The notes under the pieces were generated by a model. That model did not search any database. It was not told the origin of the DNA and saw only the letters and a list, made by a program, of their open reading frames with translations. DNA of 64,000 nucleotides, from contig OZ023184.1 of the NCBI GenBank assembly GCA_963995505.1, forward strand, positions 2,790,001 through 2,854,000, read 5' to 3'. Positions 1-11,900 of the stretch are shown piece after piece. The DNA comes from Hypericum androsaemum. Its lineage: Eukaryota; Streptophyta; Magnoliopsida; Malpighiales; Hypericaceae. Position 1 is the first letter of the stretch; the number at the start of each line of letters is the position of its first letter. A program made the translations under genes and the position numbers.

Positions 1-1286
1 CCGAGACTTGAAGCTCTGTTTGGACCCTCTTCTGATCCGAATTAGGCAATACTCTAGAGTAACAAAGTTATGGATATGTGACTTATCTATCCATGGCTGC
101 AAGAATCTCCTCATTTCAATCTACGAGTCCAAAGTTACAGCTAGTTTGTCAAAGATGTATGTTTGCCATCCAAGGACAACAAGCCGAGGTGGACCGAGGA
201 CAACACCCCAAAGCGGACCGAGAACAATGTGCCAATGCGTTCTCTACCGACGATGACGATAAATGGTATTGACCAAGGAAAGATCATTGTTGGTTTGGGG
301 AGACCAACGTCGGTCTCGGCCGAGAGAGACCATCGTCGGTTTCTACCATTGGAAGAGAGAAGCCGGGTCTAGACCGAGGAGAGACCATATACGACCTCTA
401 ATCAAGAGATCGGAGGTGGTCTTGTAAGATAGAGGACCGGTCTTGCCAGATAGAAGGCCGGAACCGGTATTGCCAAACTAAGGAACTCAAAATGTGTTGA
501 GATTGCCGAGATTATTTTTATACCTCAACTGAAATAATGGTTAATATAAGCGACCGTTTATTAATTAAAAAAACGAAACTTGAAATAAGAAGGAAAGATG
601 TCGAACATTAGCATATGGTAATTAGAAAATTAGAGAGACAGATAGAAATCAAGCAGGAGTACATTTTCGCGATTAATAGTTGCAATTAGCGTTTATTTAC
701 CTCAAAAGAATTTCATTTGTCCTCCTACTTTTTTTTTGGTGAGATTTAAATTATTTTCACAATTTCGGATCTTAGACGGTCATGAGATTCGATCCTCCTA
801 CCTTGCTCCCGTTGAACAATGTATATTTCTAGATTTTATTCTTTTTTCATAAATTAGCATGTACACCAATTTGGATGGGCGTTTTCAATACAGCAAACTG
901 GAAATAATATACATTGTCTCGGTCCCGTAAATATAAATTTATCAACTGAATTATGTATATTGTGTATTATCTCTCTGTTATTTGTTATAGGTATTTAAAT
1001 GTTAATGTTTTTGCTTGTCCTAACACTAATAATCAGATTATCAACAGCATTTAAACTAATTTTTTACAAAAAACAGAAGAGTAAGGGTTGAATTATGCAT
1101 CCCTAAAATAACAAAGGGTCAAATTATGCATATTTTCCCCCAATATTAATCGTCGAAACCAATACCAAAACGACGTCGGCGGCAAGCGCGCGAGTCCCGC
1201 GAAGGAAGAAAAAGGTACAAAACACCACCGCCTTTAACTGTCCCTCGCGCCCCCCAATTAGACAAAATTAAAACCCTCGAAAGGAG
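1..1286. other. Intergenic; possible old retroelement remnant at the left edge
   Basis: No gene is supported. Bases 1-480 are less AT-rich than what follows and repeat the words GACCGAGGA, GACCGAGAA and GGTCTCGGCC. That gives the impression of decayed internal or LTR sequence of a retroelement cut by the window edge, but I cannot identify a domain. Bases 500-1140 are AT-rich and featureless. Bases 1170-1260 are GC-rich and are the proximal promoter and leader of the zinc-finger gene that follows. Confidence 0.3.
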
Positions 1287-1301
1287 AAACCCTAACCCTA
1301 A
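1287..1301 (+). promoter_or_regulatory. Telo-box (AAACCCTAACCCTAA) in the leader of the zinc-finger gene
   Basis: The sequence AAACCCTAACCCTAA ends 17 bases before the ATG at 1319. Telo-boxes in promoters and leaders are well known in plant ribosomal-protein and ribosome-biogenesis genes. That fits the predicted role of the downstream ZNF593/Bud20-like protein. Its activity here is inferred. Confidence 0.7.
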
Positions 1302-1318
1302 TTTCCGGGGAGAAGAAG

Positions 1319-2659
1319 ATGGGAGGCAAGTGCCCGAGCAGGAAAGTTAAGAAGAGGAGATACTCTCACAAGACGTTCCGCCGCTCCAAGTTCCTCCTCA
1401 AAGATATCCTTTTTCTTCTTCTCGTCTCTCAACTCTAATTACTATTTAGTTTTTTTTTTTTGGATTCCAAGTCAGTTATATTCCCTTGACTTTTGTTCCG
1501 GCCACGCGACGACGCCGTTTACGATGAGCTGCAGAAGGTGGAAGAGGAGAAGCGGCCTCTGCCCGTGGACGAGGATTTGCCCGGGATGGGCCAATACTAC
1601 TGCGTCCACTGCGAGTCAGTTTTAATCTAGTTTATTGTTTTTTTTTAATTATTGTATTTGGGCTTTACTTATTTGTTGTTGTTTCTACAAATGGGAAACC
1701 CGTTTTTCGGTTCCGATTTTTGGTTCTGGTGATCATGTTTGCTTCCTTTTGTTGCTGGTTTTGTCTATGTGCAGCCGTTACTTCGCTAATGTTACGGTGA
1801 GGGACGAGCATTTCAAGACTAAAAAGCACAAGAAGCGGTAATCACGCTCACCTTCTTTCTGTTTGCATTGTTTTACGCACTCTTTTTTTGTTGTTGTTTC
1901 TCCTGGTAGATTGGCAATCCTTTGCTTCCACTCACCAGGGGATCATATGTCGTGGATGTTGCCCAGTTGTAGGTTACAGAGTTCTCTTGTGCTTGGTGGA
2001 AATAACTAGAATTGATGATTTTGATGGTGCGAAGTGTTTGGTCGGCGTTTATACATGACGTGCATGAGTTTGAATTATTCTCGCCTTTCACTAGGATTCT
2101 AAAACTGGGCAGATGTTGTCATCTGATAGAATAGCTCAAGTCCATTCATGCTTGATGTATCTGTCGCAGATAGTGCTCCTTCATCTTTGTCTTTCCCGAT
2201 AGGTTGAATATATCCTGATAACATCTCAGCAGCCCAGGAAGTTTGGACACGTTACATTTTGGGAAAATTTTCCTGCGACAGAGGATTAGAATGGGCAAAT
2301 ACGGGGGAGTTGAAAATTGATTGTGTTCCTAGTCATAACCTATGGGATGTTCCGATATAATCATTTTAGAAAGCTTAATATTATGGTGGTGGGGGTAACC
2401 ACCGTGTTGTTTCTTGAAGAAAATTGCTGATACTTTCTTTTGATCGATTCTTTATCACCCAAGCTTGCTCTTTGTGTTTCATAATCTCAGTTGAAAATTT
2501 CCTCTGCCGACGTTGATCGCTTGTCACTATCTTACCTTTTTTACCATGTGAAAATGCAGACTAAAGCTGTTGATGGTCGCACCACATACACAACTAGATG
2601 CGGATTTGGCTGGTGGGATGGGAGCACCAGATAATGGTCCTAAACTCATGGTAATGTGA
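1319..2659 (+). CDS. ZNF593/Bud20-like C2H2 zinc-finger protein (60S ribosome biogenesis)
   Basis: Four exons give a 118-aa protein: 1319-1403, 1506-1614, 1775-1837 and 2560-2659. It starts MGGKCPSRKVKKRRYSHKT. A single zinc finger has Cys61 and Cys64 followed by His77 and His83 (CX2CX12HX5H), within the family motif YCVHC..YF..V..RDEHFKTKKHKKR. The C-terminus has APHTQLDADLAGGMG and ends PDNGPKLMVM, as in plant homologues. Family members (yeast Bud20, animal ZNF593) bind pre-60S ribosomes and help their export. Length is normal for the family. Exons 2-4 join by GT-AG introns at 1615-1774 and 1838-2559. The first intron is AT-AC and is needed to restore the conserved K-G-D-D. The leader holds a telo-box. 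Identification is from sequence motifs; function is by family. Confidence 0.9.
1404..1505 (+). other. Putative U12-type AT-AC intron, 102 nt
   Basis: The donor is ATATCCTT at 1404-1411, an exact U12 5' splice-site consensus. The end is CCAC at 1502-1505. A branch-site match CCCTTGAC (1483-1490; consensus TCCTTRAY) puts the branch adenosine about 16 nt before the acceptor, within the short U12 range. Removing exactly this segment joins G to GC and gives the conserved glycine in LLKGDDAVYDEL. No GT-AG choice that I see does so. This points to splicing by the minor spliceosome. Confidence 0.85.
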
Positions 2660-3056
2660 GCTTGTTACATGTTTTCTCTTTTCTGTCCCCTTTCTGCCTT
2701 AAATTCATGTTACATGTTTAGATTACTAGTGAGCTAGAGTTGCTCCGGTTATTGGAGAGTTTTGGCTGTGTAAGAATGCTTCAGTAGAAATCCGAGTTGC
2801 TGTGTGTTTGAATTTCATTTTCTTTTGTTCTATAATTGATAATATCTTCAAAACTCCAGTTTCTCTCATAGAAAGTTGGGTTTTTAAGGGGGAAATAACA
2901 TCTGATTCGAAGATTTAAATTGTCTTAACTTCCAAAATGTAGCACACACTCTAAACGTCCAGAAAATCCTCGTATCCCCCTTCTCTCGTTCTTCAACTCA
3001 TTCTTCGTCAACCCGACGCGATCCCGATTGGCTGTTATTCATTTGTAAAGTAAAAT
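2660..3056. other. 3' flank of the zinc-finger gene; nothing recognised
   Basis: Downstream flank containing the expected 3' UTR. No ORF, repeat or RNA gene is recognised. Confidence 0.4.
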
Positions 3057-4035
3057 CGGGGTAAAAAACACCCATGGTCACTAATATATTTTGTCCTTTT
3101 ATGTTCACTCATCTATATTAAGTCACCCTTGTATGGTAACTATGACTAATTTTGAAATTATAAAACTTCTAAAACATCCCAAATTTTTTTTCTCTCCCTC
3201 GCCTTTTACTTCCTCTCTTCTCTCTCATTTCGAAATTGAAAATTTGATTCGCCAAATAATTCGTTGAATTGACGAATTTAGGATATGAATTCATGTTCGA
3301 TTCGTTCAAGGACGAATTCGAATATGAATTCTGGTTCGTATGAGCCGGTTCGAATCTAAATCGAATTTACAACAAATCAAATTGTAGTATTAGTGGGCCC
3401 GGTCGAACATCTGTCTTAAATTTTCCACCGGTTATTCAAATAATTTTATATTCGTTATTTCTGATTAAGTGAAAATATTTTATTTTTTAATTTTTAATGA
3501 AATTAGAAACAAAGAAAAATGAAGTTATTAAGGGGTGACCAATCGCTCATCGTGGGCAACTTCTCAGAGTTAAATCTTATTCGGAGTCCTGTATTTATGA
3601 GGATTACACCCCTCCTCTTTTTACCTCCATCAATTTTTTGGCACATCATATTTTCGGTTTTATCCTCACCGTGGACAGCATTCCGGACTTAAATCTTATT
3701 TGGATTCAATTCGATTCGTTAAAAATTTGATTCAGATTCGAACTGTCTCATACGAACCAAAATTCATATTCAAATTCATCCTTGAACGAATTGAACATGA
3801 ATTCATATCCTAAATTCATCAATTCATCGAATTATTCAGCTAATCGAAATTTAATTTCGAAATGAGAGAGAAGGGAGGAAGTAAAAGGCGAGAGAGAGAA
3901 AAAATGTTTGGGATGTTTTCAAAATTTTACAATTACAAAGTTAGTCATAGTGACCATATAAGGGCGACTTAATATAGATGAGTGATCATAAATGGACAAA
4001 AAATAGATTAGTGACCATAGGCTAAATTTATAAAA
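3057..4035. mobile_element. Foldback element with long imperfect terminal inverted repeats
   Basis: The segment from about 3060 to 3370 returns in inverted form from about 3690 to 4030. Each arm starts near ATGGTCACTAAT, passes a block like CTCTCCCTCGCCTTTTACTTCC, and continues into runs of GAATTCATGTTCGATTCG. The arms are about 300 bp and the spacer about 320 bp. No ORF lies inside. This is the structure of a non-autonomous DNA transposon, probably Mutator-like. I did not find a clean target-site duplication, so the edges are approximate. A shorter relative of the terminus lies at 54856-54985. Confidence 0.7.
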
Positions 4036-5492
4036 GATTAGTCTTAAATCTCGGTTTCGATTTTTTCATAAAGTGATATTTGTTAATAAATAAATATATT
4101 TGTAAATACTTAAAAATACTCGTTTTTGCTAGATTTATTTTTTCCATTTTCTTAATTGACTTCACATGGTCATTGTAATAGCCGTGTTGTTGTAAAAAAA
4201 TATCTCAATCGAGTATAGCATTTCAATAATTTTATAAGCCGGGATATTAGGTGACTTGAATATAGACAAAATAATTTTATGGTATTTACGTAGTTATTGC
4301 TAAAAACTTAATTTTAATATTTTTGGAAAAAATGTAAATAATTTCTCTAAATAATATTTTTCTCTTGTTTCTATGATATCACTTTACAAAAATTTTGATG
4401 TACAAGTGACGGAATGTCTTTCTAAGTGTCATAGGAATTTTTTTTCATATATACCAAGGACATATATTGGGTGGCTCTGAGCCGGTGGGACTTTCGAAAA
4501 ATGGTAAAGTTCTGTCGAAAAAGAATTTAACACTATTACATTTTCAATATCTCGAATTCAAAATTTTTGGTGAATTTTTTAAACAAATATTTAATATTTA
4601 AAATGTGATGCAGATTCAGAGTTTGTCTAAAAAAAATGTAATTCAGAGTTTCGTTATCCAAGTTTTGCCATGAAAGTTCTGATAAGTTGGGCCTTTCATT
4701 TAAATATATGGGATTGGTTGACTATCGGTGGGGGGTAATTGGGCGATGATGCGTCCCCAGAAATTGGTTGCCATCGGTCCAGCTCCAATTTTAGTTGCCA
4801 TTCTTATACTAGGTGGGCCTGGGATGAGGATGTTGGGAGTATGGGAGGCCTGACTTGCCCCATTTCTACTGATGCGTGACCTGCTAATAGAGATAGGTAC
4901 GTGCTCCAGCGGTAGATACGTATGTGATATTCGGACTAAGTCAACTAAATTAAATTCGAATTAGTAAGATTTTTGATATTTTGAAAGAAAATAAATTTTT
5001 TCGACAAATATTTAACTGTTACTAATTAGTAGGCATTACCGCATTGGAAAGGACTAAAAAATGTTCAAGTTGAATTTTTGTTGACCTAGGATAAGTGAAC
5101 GGTAAGATGCTTGACGACTCATTAAGTCAGAGGTTAATTTCTTGGACAAAAACTTCAATATTTTTTAGGTACTAAAAAGAAAAGAACAAGATTGTACTTG
5201 GAAACCAAAGAGAGAATTTGTATTTCCTTAACATGGTTTGAATTCAAATATTGCAAATAGAGAAACATTGCTAAATGAACCAAAGAGTTCAACAATGTCT
5301 AATTTCGAAATTAGCCGTTGTAAATTAAATATGACATTGAATATCATGGTCTAAAAACTATTTTAAAAAAAAGACACCGGGATATAATGCATGTTTTTAA
5401 TACAATTTTTGACTCCTAGAATCCTGCACTCATTACCAGCAACAAATGATTACACAGCCATGTTGACATATACGGACATTAATTCCTCACCT
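4036..5492. other. AT-rich intergenic DNA
   Basis: AT-rich sequence with short homopolymer runs. No gene, clear repeat structure or RNA gene is seen. Confidence 0.4.
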
Positions 5493-5792
5493 GGTTTCAT
5501 CGGCTAATTTTCCAAAAGGGAGTTTATTTTCCCGATAATTCTCTGAATGGGGTTGTCAGGGGATATTTTCCTTGTCTGGGGTTGAGTCAGAAACCGCTCA
5601 GCGGGAGTATTTTTCCTTCGCACGAAATCGCTGCTCGGGCAGCGTATTTTTTGTTTTGCGAAAAACCGCTCCACCGGGAGCGTTTTTTTGTTTGCCAAAA
5701 ATTGCTCCACCGGGAGCCTTTTTTGGTTGTCACCGAAAAAAAAAATTAGCTGCACTGAGAAGGGAGAGAAAATCCAAATAAAAACACACAAT

Positions 5793-5867
5793 GGCTCTTG
5801 TTCGGAATCAAACCGAAGATCTCCACAATTTTAATTAAGCACTCTAACCAACCAATCTACAAGAGCC
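5793..5867 (-). ncRNA. tRNA-like sequence (left arm of the 5502-6968 element)
   Basis: A 75-nt stretch whose ends GGCTCTTG and CAAGAGCC pair over 8 bp. It contains an A-box-like TGGTTGGTTAGAG and a T-arm TTCGG-loop-CCGAA. The B box differs by one base from consensus (GGTTTGATTCC). An oligo-T tract (A5 on + at 5780-5784) follows closely, as for a pol III terminator. The D-stem and anticodon stem pair poorly, so I call it a tRNA-derived relic and not a working tRNA. Confidence 0.55.
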
Positions 5868-6675
5868 TATTGACTTATAACTTTGTAATAAATAATATAT
5901 TATATATATACGATTTCTACGAAATATGTAATATATTACATAAATAAGGGTTCCAAACAAAATTACCCAAAGCGAAGGAAAATTACCGAAAAAACTTTTT
6001 TTTTACCAAAAGTCGCTCCGCTGGGAGCGTTTTTTGTTTTGCCAAAAACCGCTCCGCCGGGAGCATTTTTTTTGCCAAAAATCGCTCCATCGGGAGCGTT
6101 TTCTTTTTTTACCAATTTAATTGTCCCATTTGAACCAGAACCCGGTCTTAACCATTATACAACTTGTTTATTAAAAATAAAGAGGAAGTAATGTTTATTA
6201 AAAATAATAATATTTTGGAATTCCCTTTGATAAGGTTGCAATGAAAAAGTAACTCCAAATAAAAAATTCTATCTTGAAATTAATATGAACAACTAATTTC
6301 GTAATATAATACACCCAGCTAAATACAAAAAAAATAAAGACTTATTTCATAAATACATATTTCATAAGTACATATTTATTTAATAAATAATATATTTCAT
6401 AAATATATTTATGAAATACGTATTTATTTAAAAATAATATATTTCATAAATACAAATATATATAATATACATAAATAATAATATATTACATAAATATAGA
6501 TAATATATTACATAAATATGTATTTCATAAATACATATTTATGTAATAAAAAATATTACATAAATACGTATTTATGTAATAAATATTATTTTATATAAAT
6601 ATGTATTTCTGTAATATATTTCATAGAAATCGTATATATGTAATATATTATTTATTACAAAGTTAAAAGTCAATA

Positions 6676-6750
6676 GACTCTTGTAAATTGGTTGGTTAGA
6701 GTGCTTATTTAAAATTGTGGAAGTCTTCGGTTCGATTCCGAACAAAAGCC
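6676..6750 (+). ncRNA. tRNA-like sequence (right arm of the 5502-6968 element)
   Basis: The inverted partner of the left module, also exactly 75 nt. It has a perfect pol III B box GGTTCGATTCC, a T-stem TTCGG/CCGAA, the A-box-like TGGTTGGTTAGAG, and TTTTT at 6759-6763 just downstream. The outer stem (GACTCTTG with CAAAAGCC) has decayed relative to the left copy. The same caution applies: tRNA-derived, with a weak anticodon arm. Confidence 0.55.
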
Positions 6751-6977
6751 ATTGTGTGTTTTTATTTGGATTTTCTTCCCTTCTCAGTGCAGCTAATTTT
6801 TTTTCGGTGACAACCAAAAAATGCTCCCCGTGGAGCGGTTTTTGGCAAAACAAAAAACGCTCCCCTCGCTGAGCGATTTCTGACTCGACCCCAGACAAGG
6901 AAAACATCCCCTGACAACCCCAATCAAGGAATTGTCGGGGAAATAAATCCCCTTTTGAAAAATTACCCGATTTCATC

Positions 6978-8974
6978 CGGTTGTTTCTTAGCATCTAGAA
7001 ACAAGAACTGGCACCAGACAAGTGACACGACACTGTTAAAATGCTCTGGGCACTTCCATGGGTATTACTACCACGACCAGACAAAAGCCAAACTCCGTGG
7101 CCACTAACAGCTTTACAATTTCCATCCACTACACCAGGCAATTGGGTATGGATGGTCCCCTCCAAAAACCACATGTCATCTTTGCTTGGTCGAAATTATT
7201 TGATATCCATGTACTTATTCAGTCGAGTAGTATAATTTCAGACTAAGTCGGATAAAAAAGAGCGCAGTCCATCCCCCGACTGGTATGTGACGACCTGCTC
7301 TCACGGCGGATGCAGCTCGAGCAGACCACCGTCTGGACTGGGACTTACAGATCCAGCCCTCAGAGTCAATCCTTGTCAATCCTTTTTTCAAAGGTTACGG
7401 TAACAGATCGTGCGTGCCGACTAGGGGATGGACGGGAAATGGTTTCTCCGAGGTCCTTCCTCGGACATTGAATAGTCAACAAAATTCCTCTTAACAATTG
7501 TTCAAAAATTTTCTGTTAAATTCGAACAACCCGTACTAAAGATATACGCGATAAAAAATACGCATCATCTTTTTTTAACCACTTGGTATCCAAATATTCA
7601 CTGCACCGATTATTTCAGGTTTAATTCGGGTGGAAATAAAAGCATGTATCATCTTATAAAGCCAAAATCCAACATCATCATCATCTCAATTGCCAATTTC
7701 CCATCTGCCAAAATTTCCCAACTTTTTTCCGCACGCTTGTCCACTACCAAAACAACGACATTGGCAGTGACGGTGCATCAACTTATTGCTATGGATGTCT
7801 ATTTTCAGTGTTTCCTCAACAGTGGCTTTCGGTGTTTTTGCCTTGCAACCCAACCACCTTTACGTGTAAAAGTCTGAACACGCCATGATGATTTCAATTG
7901 CATGATTTCTCTTCTTCTCTCTGGGTCACCCTCTTTTAGGATTTCTCATGTTGGTTTGTCCTTGTCTCTGGAAGCTCGTGCACTTGCAATTATCAGATAT
8001 TCGAATACTTATTAAATTGGATTGAATTTAAAAAATGACAAAATTTATTTGCCAATGCAACCACGAAACTCTATTATTTACCGTCGCTATCTGGCCCCGT
8101 TTTTGTATTTTTCATAGAATTGGGACCAAGAATGGGTGAGTTTGAATTGTCAAGAACAGGGTCAATTTGTGCAAGTTTTGGATTAGGTTTGTGATATCAT
8201 CACATGTTATTTGTCCCAAGGTCAAGATCCGTTTAATTTGTTTGTGTTTTTTTTTCAATCTCTTATATCTAGAGTCGAGCACTGTCGAGTCCTATTTATG
8301 AGACGATTTTAATAATATGTTGTACTATTTGTAAGTTTGAAATCAAGACCTACTTAAATGAATTCATCTCTCTTACCATTGGAACCAAATGTGACCTTTC
8401 CTTAGTGAACTGTTTTTGTTATTTTAAAAAATTCCAAAAAATACTAGACATAAGAAATGAACCCTAATCCAAAATCTAATCTCAAAATTAACTTATTAAA
8501 CTTTAAAAACCTACAAGAACCTTACCCGGAAAACCCCCTCACTACTGGATCAAAAATCATCCGTAACATGCATGATTATGATTAAATTTTTGCTATAAAC
8601 CAACGCCTGAGAGGCTAATCTTATGATAATAAATATCTTCGGATTTTCAACCAATATTGTTCATGATTTCGAGCACGATTTTGTGATGTTGCGAAGCCAT
8701 TGTAGCCTTTCTTGGTCAATTTTTGGTGCTGAAATTAGACTTGGTATTATAATTAAAAAAATGTCAAATTGTACTTGGGAATATAAGATCTATTTTTCAA
8801 TATAATTGCAGTGATATATATTATATTATATATGGTGAAAATAGAAACCCAAGGAGATAATAGACATACTATGCTATACCATGATATAAAGAGAAAAGGC
8901 TCAAAAATCACAAAAGGGATATAGGAAATATACTCCTTCCTCTTACTTGTTCTCAAAAATAATATTTGACTTAA
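6978..8974. other. Intergenic DNA downstream of ABCB1
   Basis: No supported gene. Bases 7250-7450 are unusually GC-rich but have no recognisable coding motif. Bases 8255-8405 read in reverse resemble a tRNA-derived SINE phrase (TGGTTCCAATGGTAAGAG), a weak impression only. The last 100-300 bases should contain the ABCB1 3' UTR. Confidence 0.35.
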
Positions 8975-11900
8975 CTAAGCTTCCCTCTCATCTTCATCTT
9001 TGCCTCTGGCTGATGAGCTTGAACCTGTTGTCATTCCAATGACTTGACTGTGTGTGAATCTTTGCAGCTGTATCATCCGCGCGTAGCACCCGTCGGGGTA
9101 GTTTTTCAGCAGATGCGAGTGTGATCCTTGCTCGGCCACCTTCCCGTCATCAATCACAGCAATGATGTGGGCATTTCGGATGGTCGAAAGGCGGTGTGCA
9201 ACTACGATCGTTGTCTTTCCCGAGCATGCTCGGTCCAGAGCCTCCTGGACTGATCTCTCAGACTCGGCATCCAGCGCACTTGTCGCCTCGTCGAGTAGAA
9301 TTAGCTCTGCTTTCCTTACTAAAGCTCGTGCAATGGCGACTCGTTGCTTCTGTCCACCTGATAATTGGACACCCCTCTCGCCTACGTATGTCTTGTAGCC
9401 ATCTGGTAATGCAGATATGAACTTATGGGCATTGGCCAGCGTAGCAGCTTCGATTATTTCCGTCTCAGATGCTGACTCGTGGCCATATGCTATGTTGTCG
9501 TAAATGGAGGACGAGAACAGGCATGGCTCCTGAGGGACCACTGCAATGTGCTTCCTGAGGGACTTGAGATTGTACTTTCTTATGTCCTTGCCATCGATCA
9601 CAACTCGTCCAGATGATGGCTCGTAGAATCTCTGTACGAGTGCAATGACTGAACTCTTACCACAGCCACTTGGACCAACAAGAGCAAGAGTTTTCCCAGG
9701 TCGTGCCTTAAGATTGAGATCGCGGAATACTGGCACATCAGGGCGAGTTGGATAAGAGAAGTCAACATGCTTCAACTCAACTTCTCCACGAAGACGGTCA
9801 GGAGCCGGGATGGCATCAGAATCATCAGGATCAATTTCAGTTTTTCGGTCAAGCAGTTCAAAAACCGAGCGCATTGCTCGACCACCCTTGATGAAGTCAG
9901 GAGCCAAAGTTAATGTTTCTGCTGCACCGTTGGCAGAGACCATGAGAACCATGAACACTCTGATTGTCTTTGAGAAATCTGAGATCCCGTGCTTCACAAG
10001 CCATGATGCGTACCAAAGACCGAGCGCATACGAAGCATATAGTGCAAATTGGGCTATCCCAAAGCCGCTTCCTGCAATCTGCCCCTTCCAGAAACAACGT
10101 CGTAGAGGAACTTCGAGGCTACTCGAGAACAGACCTACTATTTTGGATTCTGAGTTGAAGGCAGCAACAGTCCTCACATTGGCTATTGCTTCGCCTGCCA
10201 GCTGCGTGGCCTTAGCATGAGCTCGTTCAAGATCTCCGGAAAAGCCAGTCATGAACATTTTCTGCCAAAACAAAAAAGAAATTGCTCAGCTGGGAAGACG
10301 TTACAGTTTTCGCAAGGAAATGATCGAAAAACGAACCTGTAGAACTGTGGCTGCAACAACCAAAGGGAACACAGCTATAAGGACGAGGGCTAGGCGCCAC
10401 TGCAAAACAAAGCCAGCCGTGCAAGCAACAAGCATTAGTGCTGTATTTTGTACAATTACCGAAATCCTGTCTCCAATTGCCGATCTGACATTGTTTGCAT
10501 CAAGAGCCAATCTAGCCGAAATCCTAGCACTCTCATTTTCCTCCTGATCAAACCATGCCATTTCGTTTTTCAGCACAGCTGCAAGCATTTTCTCTCGAAC
10601 CCGCTTCGTAAGATTTTCTCCAACAATATCCCAGAAGGAATGCTGCAGTGTGTTGAAGATCAGTGCAGCTGATGAGAGGCCGATTAACAGATAGCAGTAT
10701 TTATCGATTTGTTTGATCATATAGGCATGGTCAGGGTTATAGTAAACACTGAGAACGGCGCTGAGAACATAGGCAAAGAAAGCACTAAGGGATCCACAAA
10801 CAATGGATCCTATAGAGCCAACCAAGGCATAGACCCACTCGGGGGAGTTCATCTTCGCCAAGCGCCAGAAAGAACTAGCTTGCTCCTTGAAAGCAAGCTT
10901 TTCAAGTCGGTAACTAGGATGTGCACCTTCCAGCGAAAGACTAAAATCTGAGGTAGAGAAATCAGACAGCCTTCGTGAGTATGGCGATCGGCCATACGAG
11001 GAATTCCGCGCTATGATTGGAGAGCTAACCGAGTTCCTTGCACTAGAGGGCCTGCATAAGAAAACCATCAACTTCTTGACATTTTATTTGGAAGATCGTA
11101 CGTACTAAGTCAATAGTAGAGTATGAAAAGGTACCTTGCGCTACTCTTCCTTGCATTACTAAGCGCCGTTTCATGCGCCGTCTCTTGCATCCTTATGAGC
11201 TTGGCATAAACACCATTTTCACCCTTGGCAAAGAGCTCGTCGTGAGTCCCTATTTCAGTAACGCTGCCCTGCTGCAGAACAGCGACAAGGTCAGCCTTGC
11301 GAATGGTGGACAACCGATGAGCAATGACGAGAGTTGTCCTCCCGATCATGAATCTGTCCAGTGCTTCTTGAACCAGCTTCTCAGACTCGGAGTCCAAAGC
11401 GCTTGTAGCTTCATCTAACAGTAGAATTGCCGGGTTCTTCAGCATCGCCCTCGCTATGGCTATTCGCTGCTTCTGCCCACCGGAGAGCTGCAGTCCTCTC
11501 TCACCTACCTGCCATTAGAAAAACATTCTTTAGTCCTGTTAATTGCTCATCTGTACTTGACAAAAAAGCTCTGTCAACTGTTAACGATGCAAATTTTCCA
11601 TTGTTTTTGCCTCTATTAACAACAAATATCATACCCGGCTCGAATCTGGATTAGTCAACCGAGAAAATGTCCGTCTACTAGATGGTTTCAACCAAAAGAA
11701 TTAACATCATATGTATCATCCATTACTTTACAATCTCGGCTCTATTTTCCTTTTTTTTTTTGCCTCTATGGCCTATGGTCAACGTCAAAGAAATTCAAAT
11801 GTCATCAAACATTTCTTAAAGCCACTCAAGAAACACACCATCAAAATTCATTAAATATCGCAGAGATTTGACTAAGCACTAATGCGAGGACTATCACATT

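Larger units (their letters stand above)
5502..6968. mobile_element. Mutator-like foldback element with tRNA-like modules in both arms
   Basis: The element runs from GGCTAATTTTCC to GAAAAATTACCC. It is flanked by 9-bp direct repeats with one mismatch: GGTTTCATC at 5493-5501 and GATTTCATC at 6969-6977. A 9-bp TSD is the Mutator hallmark. Terminal inverted repeats of roughly 400 bp (about 5502-5930 and 6575-6968) hold several copies of a short motif like GCTCCACCGGGAGCG, extended on the left to about 6110, and a 75-nt tRNA-like sequence. The AT-rich core at 6280-6600 is full of ATTTATGTAAT/ATAAATAC palindromes. There is no transposase, so it must move in trans. Confidence 0.8.

Noticed and set aside
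1873..2091. 72-aa minus-strand ORF
   Set aside because: It lies inside the third intron of the zinc-finger gene and has no recognisable motif.
7041..7877. Small plus-strand ORFs of 62-77 aa
   Set aside because: Short, mutually overlapping, and without recognisable motifs or gene structure around them.
9162..10547. Several plus-strand ORFs of 60-136 aa
   Set aside because: They are antisense shadows of ABCB1 exons 8 and 9.
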